Made by a program: the position numbers and the translations under genes. The notes beneath the pieces were generated by a model, which ran no database searches, was not told where the DNA came from, and saw nothing but the letters and a program-made list of their open reading frames with translations. From contig JALHNN010000224.1 of assembly GCA_022843505.1 (NCBI GenBank), positions 1-5,313 of the forward strand: 5,313 nt of DNA. Reading direction: 5' to 3'. Shown here one piece after another: positions 1-5,313 of this stretch. Each line of letters opens with the position of its first letter. The first letter of the stretch is position 1. This DNA is from Sulfuritalea sp. Its GTDB lineage: Bacteria > Pseudomonadota > Gammaproteobacteria > Burkholderiales > Rhodocyclaceae.

Positions 1-40
1 CCGACATTTCACCCTGGATCCGTTTCGTGGCAGAAACCGG

Positions 41-46
41 ATTATC
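41..46 (-). promoter_or_regulatory. Possible -10 box (GATAAT) for a divergent gene
   Basis: Read on the - strand, this is GATAAT, five of six bases of the sigma-70 -10 consensus, placed 33 bases before the - strand ATG at 7-5. No matching -35 element is evident. It is only meaningful if a divergent gene really begins at the left edge, and only its first two codons would be inside the window. Confidence 0.15.
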
Positions 47-120
47 GGGCCTGGCGCTCTTGCGTGGGAAATTCCCCGTGGCAGGCGGCAGCCGAGCAAG
101 CGAGCACGCGGCGGCGCAGG

Positions 121-126
121 TATGAT
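121..126 (+). promoter_or_regulatory. Possible -10 box (TATGAT) for glgP
   Basis: TATGAT matches five of six bases of the sigma-70 -10 consensus and lies 28 bases before the preferred glgP start, which would leave a short leader carrying the ribosome site. No good -35 hexamer is seen 16-18 bases upstream (the bases around 97-104 read CAAGCGAG). The call therefore rests on one hexamer and is tentative. The hexamer overlaps the in-frame ATG at 122; if it is a real promoter element, that ATG cannot be the translation start. Confidence 0.3.
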
Positions 127-141
127 CCCCGGAATCCGCCC

Positions 142-148
142 AAGGGAG
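142..148 (+). promoter_or_regulatory. Ribosome binding site that sets the glgP start
   Basis: AAGGGAG at 142-148 is a good Shine-Dalgarno sequence with six bases between it and the ATG at 155. It lies inside the longer open frame that begins at ATG 122, so it argues that translation starts at 155 and that the extra 11 N-terminal residues of the longer version are not made. No comparable site precedes ATG 122, whose upstream bases are GCGGCGCAGGT (AGG only 1 base away). Confidence 0.7.
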
Positions 149-154
149 CCCGAC

Positions 155-2635
155 ATGCAGAAACCCGCCGCCCTGCCCGAACTCGACCGCCCGGCGCTGG
201 ATGCCGAGTCGATCCGGCGTTCGCTGTACAACCGCCTGATCTACACCATCGGCAAGGACCCGATCACGGCCACCGACCGCGACTGGTTCTATGCCGCCGC
301 CGCCGTGGTGCGCGAGCGCATGATCGAGCGCTGGATGGAGACCATGCGCAGCTACTACGTCGAGGACCGCAAGCGCATCTACTACCTGTCGATGGAATTC
401 CTCATGGGCCGCACCATGAGCAACTCCATGCTCAACATGTGCGCGGAAAAGGAGTTCCGCGACGCCATGACGGCGCTGGCGGACATGGGCCTGCGCCCGG
501 AGAACATCGCCGACATGGAGCCGGACGCGGCGCTGGGCAACGGCGGCCTCGGAAGGCTCGCCGCGTGCTTCCTCGATTCCATGGCGACCATGGGCGTCGC
601 CGGCTACGGCTACGGCATCCGCTACGAGTACGGCATGTTCCACCAGGGCATCGAGGACGGCCAGCAGGTCGAGCACCCGGACAACTGGCTGCGCTACGGC
701 AACCCCTGGGAGTTTCCGCGCCCCGAGGTGCTCTACCAGGTCAAGTTCCACGGCCGCGTGGTCGAGTTCGCCGACGAGCACGGCAAGAAGAACTACCAGT
801 GGGTGGAAACCGACGACGTCATGGCCATGGCCTACGACTACCCGATACCCGGCTATGACACGGGCACGGTGAACAACATGCGCCTGTGGGCGGCCAAGGC
901 CAGCCGCGACTTCGACCTCAAGTACTTCAACGAGGGCAACTACATCCGCGCCGTGGAGGACAAGAACGATTCGGAAAACCTCTCCAAGGTGCTCTACCCC
1001 GACGACACCACCGAGATGGGCCGCGAGCTGCGCCTCAAGCAGCAGTATTTCTTCGTCAGCGCCTCGCTGCAGGACATGCTCTACCGCTACAACAAGTCCG
1101 GCGTTGCGCTCGACAACTTGCCCGACAAGGTGGCGATCCAGCTCAACGACACCCATCCCTCGATCGCCGTGGCCGAGCTGATGCGCATCCTGATGGACCA
1201 GCATCACTACGAGTGGTCGCGCGCCTGGGACATCGTCACCCGCACCTTCAGCTACACCAACCACACCCTGATGCCCGAGGCGCTGGAAACCTGGCCGGTC
1301 GGCCTGTTCGAGCGCGTGCTGCCGCGCCACCTGCAGATCATCTACGAGATCAACCACCGCTTCCTCAAGGACGTGATGCACCACTACCCGGCGGACCCGG
1401 CGATCTGGTCGCGCATGTCGCTGATCGACGAAGCCAAGGGCAAGCGCATCCGCATGGCGCACCTGGCCATCGTCGGCAGCCACAAGGTGAATGGGGTGGC
1501 GGCGATCCACACCCAGCTGATGAAGCAGACCATCTTTTCCGACTTCGACCGCCTGTGGCCGGACAAAATCGTCAACATGACCAACGGCGTGACGCCGCGA
1601 CGCTGGCTCAACCAGGCCAACCCGGCGCTGGCCCACCTGATCACCCGCCACATTGGCAAGGGCTGGCTCAAGGACCTCGACCAGCTGCGCAAGCTCACGC
1701 CGCTGGCCGGGGACGCCGGATTCCGCGAGCACTTCGCCCGCGTCAAGCGCGACAACAAGGCGCGCCTGGCGCAGGTGATCCGGCAGCGCCTGGGCATCGT
1801 GGTCGACCCCGGGTCGATCTTCGACGTGCAGATCAAGCGCATCCACGAATACAAGCGCCAGCTGCTCAACGTGCTGCACGTCATCACGCTCTACAACCGG
1901 CTGCGTGCCGGTGCGGACGCCACGCCGCGCACCGTGGTCTTCGGCGGCAAGGCCGCCCCCGGCTACCGCATGGCCAAGCTGATCATCCGCCTGATCAACG
2001 ACGTCGGCGACGTGGTGAACAACGATCCCTTGATGCGCGACCGCCTCAAGGTGGCCTTCATCCCCAACTACGACGTGTCGAATGCCGAGATCATCATCCC
2101 CGCGGCCGACCTCTCGGAGCAGATCTCCACCGCCGGCACCGAGGCCTCGGGCACCGGCAACATGAAGCTGGCGCTGAACGGTGCGCTGACCATGGGCACC
2201 ATGGACGGCGCCAACGTCGAAATCCACAGCGAGGTTGGCGCGGAAAACATCTTCACCTTCGGCCTCACCACCGACGGCGTCGCCGAGCTGCGCGCCAGGG
2301 GCTACAACCCCTGGCTGTATTACGAAGGCAACCACGAGCTGAAGCAGGCGCTGGACATGATCCGCGACGGCTACTTCTGTCCCGAGGAACGCGAACGCTA
2401 CAAGCCGGTGTTCGACAACCTGACATCAGGCGGCGACCACTACCTGCTGCTTGCCGACTATGTCTCCTACATCGAGGCGCAGGATCAGGCCGGCGCCCTG
2501 TATCGCGACCAGGAGGCCTGGGTGCGCAAGGCCATCCTCAATGTCGCCGGCATGGGAAAGTTCTCGTCCGACCGCACCATCGGCGAATACGCCAGGACGA
2601 TCTGGAAGGTCGAGGCCAAGCCGCGCGCGGTCTGA
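155..2635 (+). CDS. glgP: Glycogen/alpha-glucan phosphorylase
   Basis: This PLP-dependent enzyme of the GT35 family removes glucose units from the non-reducing ends of glycogen or maltodextrin with inorganic phosphate, giving glucose-1-phosphate in the cytoplasm. The 826-residue product is full length (family about 800-840). Visible landmarks, numbered from ATG 155: YYLSMEFLMGR (76-86), ALGNGGLGRLA (126-136), QLNDTHPS (329-336), TNH with the active-site His370, the phosphate/PLP-site segment IKRIHEYKR with Lys561, Arg562 and Lys567, and the phosphorylase signature EASGTGNMK with the PLP lysine at 671. These correspond to His377, Lys568, Arg569, Lys574 and Lys680 of rabbit muscle phosphorylase. 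ATG 155 is chosen over the in-frame ATG 122 because AAGGGAG precedes it at proper spacing. No frameshift or missing catalytic residue is seen. Glycogen versus maltodextrin preference cannot be told from sequence alone. No other glycogen gene is in the window. Confidence 0.96.
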   Translation: MQKPAALPELDRPALDAESIRRSLYNRLIYTIGKDPITATDRDWFYAAAAVVRERMIERWMETMRSYYVEDRKRIYYLSMEFLMGRTMSNSMLNMCAEKEFRDAMTALADMGLRPENIADMEPDAALGNGGLGRLAACFLDSMATMGVAGYGYGIRYEYGMFHQGIEDGQQVEHPDNWLRYGNPWEFPRPEVLYQVKFHGRVVEFADEHGKKNYQWVETDDVMAMAYDYPIPGYDTGTVNNMRLWAAKASRDFDLKYFNEGNYIRAVEDKNDSENLSKVLYPDDTTEMGRELRLKQQYFFVSASLQDMLYRYNKSGVALDNLPDKVAIQLNDTHPSIAVAELMRILMDQHHYEWSRAWDIVTRTFSYTNHTLMPEALETWPVGLFERVLPRHLQIIYEINHRFLKDVMHHYPADPAIWSRMSLIDEAKGKRIRMAHLAIVGSHKVNGVAAIHTQLMKQTIFSDFDRLWPDKIVNMTNGVTPRRWLNQANPALAHLITRHIGKGWLKDLDQLRKLTPLAGDAGFREHFARVKRDNKARLAQVIRQRLGIVVDPGSIFDVQIKRIHEYKRQLLNVLHVITLYNRLRAGADATPRTVVFGGKAAPGYRMAKLIIRLINDVGDVVNNDPLMRDRLKVAFIPNYDVSNAEIIIPAADLSEQISTAGTEASGTGNMKLALNGALTMGTMDGANVEIHSEVGAENIFTFGLTTDGVAELRARGYNPWLYYEGNHELKQALDMIRDGYFCPEERERYKPVFDNLTSGGDHYLLLADYVSYIEAQDQAGALYRDQEAWVRKAILNVAGMGKFSSDRTIGEYARTIWKVEAKPRAV

Positions 2636-2665
2636 AAGTCGGCGCCGGCGGAACGGCGAAGCGAC

Positions 2666-3034
2666 ATGCTTTTCCGCCTGGGCGCCGACCTCGCGCTGAT
2701 CGCACACCTGGCCTTCATCCTGTTTGTGCTGGGCGGTGGAATCCTCGTCTTGCGCTGGCGCTGGATGGCCCTGCTTCACCTGCCCGCGGTGGCCTGGGCG
2801 ATAGGCATCGAACTCACCGGTGGCACCTGTCCCTTGACCCACCTCGAAAATGCCCTGCGGCTGCGTGGCGGGATCGAGGGATACGGGGGCGGCTTCGTCG
2901 AACACTACCTGCTGCCGCTGATCTATCCCGCCGGCTTGAACCGGAACCTGCAGCTGGCGCTGGCTGGGGCGGTCGGCTTGATCAACCTCGCGATTTACGG
3001 TGGCCTGTTGTGGCGCGGTCGGCGGGGAAGGTAA
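2666..3034 (+). CDS. DUF2784 family small membrane protein
   Basis: This 122-residue protein of unknown function is recognised as DUF2784 by its conserved features: CPLTHLEN (55-62) after the second helix, and the GYGGGF-VEHYLLPLIYP stretch (72-88) before the third. Three hydrophobic segments are visible, at about residues 7-28, 34-51 and 94-116, and the tail is basic (RGRRGR), so it is an inner-membrane protein; by the positive-inside rule the basic C-terminus is probably cytoplasmic. It starts 30 bases after the glgP stop on the same strand and may be read from the glgP transcript. The Shine-Dalgarno match is poor (GCGGAACGGCGAAGCGAC before ATG), which would suit low or coupled translation. 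The family assignment is from memory of its motifs; no biochemical role is known to me, and a link with glycogen is not shown by the sequence. Confidence 0.88.
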   Translation: MLFRLGADLALIAHLAFILFVLGGGILVLRWRWMALLHLPAVAWAIGIELTGGTCPLTHLENALRLRGGIEGYGGGFVEHYLLPLIYPAGLNRNLQLALAGAVGLINLAIYGGLLWRGRRGR

Positions 3035-3065
3035 CAGGGGGCGCCGCGCGTTCGTCCGCCGGGCC
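3035..3065. other. Convergent intergenic junction, no clear terminator
   Basis: Only 31 bases separate the stop of the DUF2784 gene from the stop of the - strand kinase gene. The sequence is GC-rich with no T-run on either strand, so no classical intrinsic terminator is seen. The nearest hairpin, CGGCG-TTG-CGCCG at 3070-3082, lies inside the last codons of the kinase gene and lacks a U-tract. Confidence 0.6.
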
Positions 3066-4628
3066 TCAGCGGCGTTGCGCCGGATAGCCGGTGATGTCGC
3101 GGATTTCGCGGTAGAGCGGCTGCAGCCTCTGGTACATGCGGCAATAAACCTTGCGGTAGAGCGCGTCATAAGTGCGGGCATGGGTCGGGTCGGGCGTGAA
3201 GGTCTGGCCGACGCGGGTCATCTGGCGCACGGCGGAGCCGAAGTCGGGATGCAGGCCGAGGCCCTCGGCGGCGATCATGGCGGCGCCGAGTCCGCTGGTT
3301 TCGTAGAGGTGGGGGCGCTCGGCGGGCAGGTTGAAGACGTCGGCGGTAATCTGCATCGCGGCGTCGCTTTGCGAGCCGCCGCCGGCGACGCGCACGCGTT
3401 CGATGCGGGTGCCGCCGCGACGCTCGATGCGCTCCCTGCCTTCGCGCAGCGCATAGGCAAGGCCTTCGAGGATGGCGCGGTACAGGTGGGCGCGGGTATG
3501 CACCTCGCCGAAACCGATCACCGCGCCCTTGGCCTCGGGGCCGGGCAGCTTGATGCCGGGGTTCCAGTAGGGTTGCAGCATCAGGCCCAGCGCCCCGGGC
3601 GGTACGGCCTTGACCAGCTCGTCGAACAGGGTTTCGGTGGCAACCCCGCGCGTGCTGGCCTGCTGCTGCTCGTGCAGGCCGAACTGTTCCTTGAACCAGT
3701 TCACCATCCAGAAACCGCGCGTGATCTGGATCTCGGTGTTGTAGCGGCCGGGCACGGCGGCAGGGTAGGGCGGGATGAAGCGCGTCGCTTCGAGGTAGCG
3801 CGGTGTGCTGGTGTTGATGGTGGCGGCCGTGCCGTAGGAGAGGCAGGCGGTCTCCGGCGTCAGGCAGCCGGCGCCGAGGACCTCGCAGGCCTTGTCGGCG
3901 GCGCCGGCGATCAGCGGCAGACCCTCGGGGATGCCCGTGTCCTGGGCGGCGGCGGCGCTCACCTTGCCCAGGCGTGCGCCGGCGGGAATGAGTTCCGGCA
4001 GCATTTCGCGTTTGACCGGCAGCACCTGCCACTTCCAGTTCCAGCGATGGGCCCAGCGCCCGCGCTTGTAGTCGAAGGGAATGTAGCCGACCTGGCTGGC
4101 GATTGAATCGACAAAACGGCCGGTGAAGCGCCAGTTGAAATAGCCCGATAGCAGCAGGAACTTGTTGGTGCGCTCCCAGAGGTCGGGCTGGTGCTGCGCG
4201 ATCCAGTTGGCGTCGGCTTCGCCGGCGAAGTAGCGGATGGTGTCGCGCATGCGCGCCGTGCGCAGCGCCAGTTCCCACCACCAGGCCAGTGTCGGATCGG
4301 CATCGCTGCGCCGCTGGTCGAGCCAGGCGATGGCCGGACGCAAGGGTTGGCCGCGGACGTCGAGGTTGATCACGGTGGCGCGCTGGGTGGTGACCACCAC
4401 GCCGCGGATCGCGGACTTGGGCACGCTGGTGTTGGCCCACAGGTGCTGGCAGGCCTGGCACAGGGCGCGCCAGAAGTTCTCGGGCTCGTTCTCGACCCAG
4501 CCGGGTTCGGGTGTGTCGTAGGTGATTGCCACCTGTGCCTTGTCGACCAGGTGGCCGCGCGGGTCGAACACCAGCGCGCGCACGCTTTGCGTGCCGCAGT
4601 CGATGGCGAGGAGGTAGTCGTTGCTCAT
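3066..4628 (-). CDS. FGGY-family carbohydrate kinase, substrate unknown
   Basis: This 520-residue cytoplasmic kinase belongs to the xylulokinase/glycerol kinase/ribulokinase superfamily, which moves the gamma-phosphate of ATP to a sugar or polyol. All core motifs of the two actin-like domains are present: phosphate-1 loop DCGTQS (10-15), a substrate-side WLDQR (102-106), AGAADKA with the likely catalytic base Asp245, phosphate-2 SYGTAAT (264-270), and the adenosine loop AGGGSQSD (415-422). It is therefore probably active. The substrate cannot be assigned: it matches no characterised subgroup that I recognise with certainty, and automatic labels such as xylulokinase or glycerol kinase would be overcalls. 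The ATG is preceded by GAAGG with four bases between, supporting this start. It lies 37 bases downstream of the FAH-family gene on the same strand, so the two are probably co-transcribed, which suggests a sugar or sugar-acid catabolic role. No truncation or frameshift is seen. Confidence 0.93.
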   Translation of the reverse strand: MSNDYLLAIDCGTQSVRALVFDPRGHLVDKAQVAITYDTPEPGWVENEPENFWRALCQACQHLWANTSVPKSAIRGVVVTTQRATVINLDVRGQPLRPAIAWLDQRRSDADPTLAWWWELALRTARMRDTIRYFAGEADANWIAQHQPDLWERTNKFLLLSGYFNWRFTGRFVDSIASQVGYIPFDYKRGRWAHRWNWKWQVLPVKREMLPELIPAGARLGKVSAAAAQDTGIPEGLPLIAGAADKACEVLGAGCLTPETACLSYGTAATINTSTPRYLEATRFIPPYPAAVPGRYNTEIQITRGFWMVNWFKEQFGLHEQQQASTRGVATETLFDELVKAVPPGALGLMLQPYWNPGIKLPGPEAKGAVIGFGEVHTRAHLYRAILEGLAYALREGRERIERRGGTRIERVRVAGGGSQSDAAMQITADVFNLPAERPHLYETSGLGAAMIAAEGLGLHPDFGSAVRQMTRVGQTFTPDPTHARTYDALYRKVYCRMYQRLQPLYREIRDITGYPAQRR

Positions 4629-4632
4629 GCGG

Positions 4633-4637
4633 CCTTC
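4633..4637 (-). promoter_or_regulatory. Ribosome binding site of the FGGY kinase gene
   Basis: Read on the - strand, GAAGG lies four bases before the ATG at 4628-4626, in the 37-base gap after the FAH-family stop codon. The short gap, with no terminator-like hairpin and T-run, fits an operon in which the kinase has its own ribosome site. Confidence 0.55.
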
Positions 4638-4665
4638 GATGGTACCGAAAGCCGTCGGCCAGGTG

Positions 4666-5313
4666 TCAGGCGGCGCGGACGGTCTGGTGCTGTTCGCCGA
4701 GGCCCTCGACGGCGAGGCGCAGTTTGTCGCCGACGTTCAGGAACTTGCCGCGCCCCATGCCGACGCCCTGCGGCGTGCCGGTGCAGATCACGTCGCCGGG
4801 CAGCAGGGTCATGAAGCGGGAGACGTAGCTGACGATGTGGGCACAGCCGAAGACCATGTCGGCGGTGCTCGAGTCCTGCACGCGCTCGCCGTTGAGTTCC
4901 AGCCACAGCCCCAGCGCCTGCGGGTCGGGGACCTCGTCGCGCGTGACCAGCCAGGGGCCGAGCGGACCGAAGCTGTCGCAGCCCTTGCCCTTGTCCCACT
5001 GTCCGCCGCGTTCGATCTGGAAGGCGCGCTCGGAGACGTCGTTGAACGTGCAGTAGCCGGCGACGTGGTTCAGCGCCTTGGCTTCGTCGACGTGGCGCGT
5101 TTCGCGGCCGATGACGATGGCGAGTTCGACCTCGTAGTCGAGCTTGCTGCTGCCGATCGGCTGGATGACGCCGTCGTCGGGGCCGGTGAGGCAGGTGGTG
5201 GCCTTCATGAACATCACCGGTTCGGCCGGGATGGGCATGCCGGCTTCCAGGGCGTGGGCGCGGTAGTTGAGGCCGATGCCGACGATCTTGGAAATACCGG
5301 TGAAGGGCACGCC
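4666..5313 (-). CDS. FAH-family hydrolase (5' end outside window)
   Basis: This is the catalytic part of a fumarylacetoacetate-hydrolase fold protein; these enzymes cleave or isomerise acylpyruvate-type substrates using a divalent metal. About 215 residues are visible. The frame is open to the window edge, and relatives are usually about 280 residues, so roughly 65-70 N-terminal residues lie beyond 5313. A GTG at 5310 is probably an internal valine. Counting that codon as 1, visible features are GLNYRAHALE (13-22) with a His19/Glu22 pair spaced like the catalytic dyad of human FAHD1, metal ligands Glu60, Glu62 and Asp91 in YEVEL and NDVSER, the loop WDKGKGCDSFGPLGPW, and TGTPQGVGMG near the end. 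The WDKGKGCD loop and the GLGEQHQ tail resemble hydrolases of the oxidative L-fucose/L-rhamnose pathways, which yield pyruvate plus lactate, but the exact substrate is inferred. 5-carboxymethyl-2-hydroxymuconate isomerase-type or ureidoglycolate lyase-type labels are alternatives. The kinase gene follows 37 bases downstream. Confidence 0.9.
   Translation of the reverse strand, partial: GVPFTGISKIVGIGLNYRAHALEAGMPIPAEPVMFMKATTCLTGPDDGVIQPIGSSKLDYEVELAIVIGRETRHVDEAKALNHVAGYCTFNDVSERAFQIERGGQWDKGKGCDSFGPLGPWLVTRDEVPDPQALGLWLELNGERVQDSSTADMVFGCAHIVSYVSRFMTLLPGDVICTGTPQGVGMGRGKFLNVGDKLRLAVEGLGEQHQTVRAA

Larger units (their letters stand above)
1..154. other. Leader / probable promoter region upstream of glgP
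   Basis: No convincing gene lies here. The first 80 bases or so are noticeably richer in A/T than the rest of the window, as expected of an intergenic promoter region in a GC-rich genome. One + frame is open from the left edge to a TGA at 123-125 (about 40 codons). Its third positions are much less G/C-rich than those of the real genes and the peptide is not recognisable, so I do not call it the tail of an upstream gene, though that cannot be excluded. On the - strand an ATG at 7-5 is preceded by AGGGTGAA, a possible ribosome site, so a divergent gene might start at the very edge. A short inverted repeat, GGGAA-A-TTCCC, sits at 66-76. Confidence 0.5.

Noticed and set aside
3..125. A 40-codon + frame open from the left edge to TGA 123-125, as the tail of an upstream gene.
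   Set aside because: Its third-position G/C is well below that of the other genes and the peptide is unrecognised; too little is visible to call it.
64..858. A 264-codon + strand open frame overlapping the 5' part of glgP.
   Set aside because: It has the same wrong-frame composition (Arg/His/Gly-rich) and no recognisable domain.
2643..2658. The hairpin CGCCG-GCGGAA-CGGCG after glgP, as a terminator.
   Set aside because: It has a stem of only five base pairs and no T-run, as expected by chance in sequence this GC-rich.
886..3087. A 733-codon + strand open frame overlapping glgP and the DUF2784 gene.
   Set aside because: Its product is a low-complexity run of Arg, Pro, Gly, Ala and His, typical of a GC-rich gene read in the wrong frame; the real frame gives an unmistakable phosphorylase.
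2426..3181. A 251-codon - strand open frame across the end of glgP, the DUF2784 gene and the junction.
   Set aside because: It is antisense to three supported features; the composition is artefactual and there is no ribosome site or domain.
3000..4106. A 368-codon + strand open frame antisense to the FGGY kinase.
   Set aside because: It is the complement of a high-GC3 gene; its Gly/Ala/Val-rich product shows no motif, and the opposite strand encodes complete kinase motifs.
3166..4461. A 431-codon - strand open frame in another frame of the kinase gene.
   Set aside because: It is an Arg/Pro/His-rich shadow of the kinase frame with no family features.
5308..5310. A GTG start codon for the FAH-family gene inside the window.
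   Set aside because: The frame continues open to the window edge, and the family normally has about 65-70 more residues before the GLNY motif region, so this is most likely an internal valine.

Overview
This window is a stretch of ordinary GC-rich bacterial chromosome, roughly two-thirds G+C with strongly G/C-biased third codon positions. It looks like a beta- or gammaproteobacterium. That placement rests on composition and on the general look of the proteins; it is an inference, since no rRNA or other marker gene is present. I see no tRNA, rRNA, CRISPR array, insertion sequence, phage gene or long repeat.

Layout. Positions 1-154 are a less GC-rich leader with no convincing gene. It may be a promoter region, possibly shared with a divergent gene that begins at the very left edge. 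Two genes follow on the + strand: a complete glycogen/alpha-glucan phosphorylase (glgP, 155-2635) and, 30 bases later, a small three-helix membrane protein of the DUF2784 family (2666-3034). After a 31-base convergent junction, two genes lie on the - strand. Read in their own direction, these are a fumarylacetoacetate-hydrolase (FAH) family protein (5313-4666, N-terminus cut by the window edge) and, 37 bases downstream, a complete FGGY-family carbohydrate kinase (4628-3066).

How the genes fit together. GlgP releases glucose-1-phosphate from storage glucan. No other glycogen gene is visible, so it may be a stand-alone glgP or the edge of a cluster that continues to the left. The DUF2784 gene is close enough to be co-transcribed, but nothing in its sequence ties it to glycogen. 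The FAH-kinase pair looks like the downstream end of a sugar or sugar-acid catabolic operon that continues beyond the right edge. The FAH protein resembles the diketo-deoxy-sugar-acid hydrolases of oxidative L-fucose/L-rhamnose breakdown, and the kinase has an intact FGGY active site but unknown substrate. The two halves of the window are separate transcription units facing each other.

No clearly new biological system is visible. The observation most worth following up is the pairing of an FGGY kinase of unknown specificity with an FAH hydrolase.
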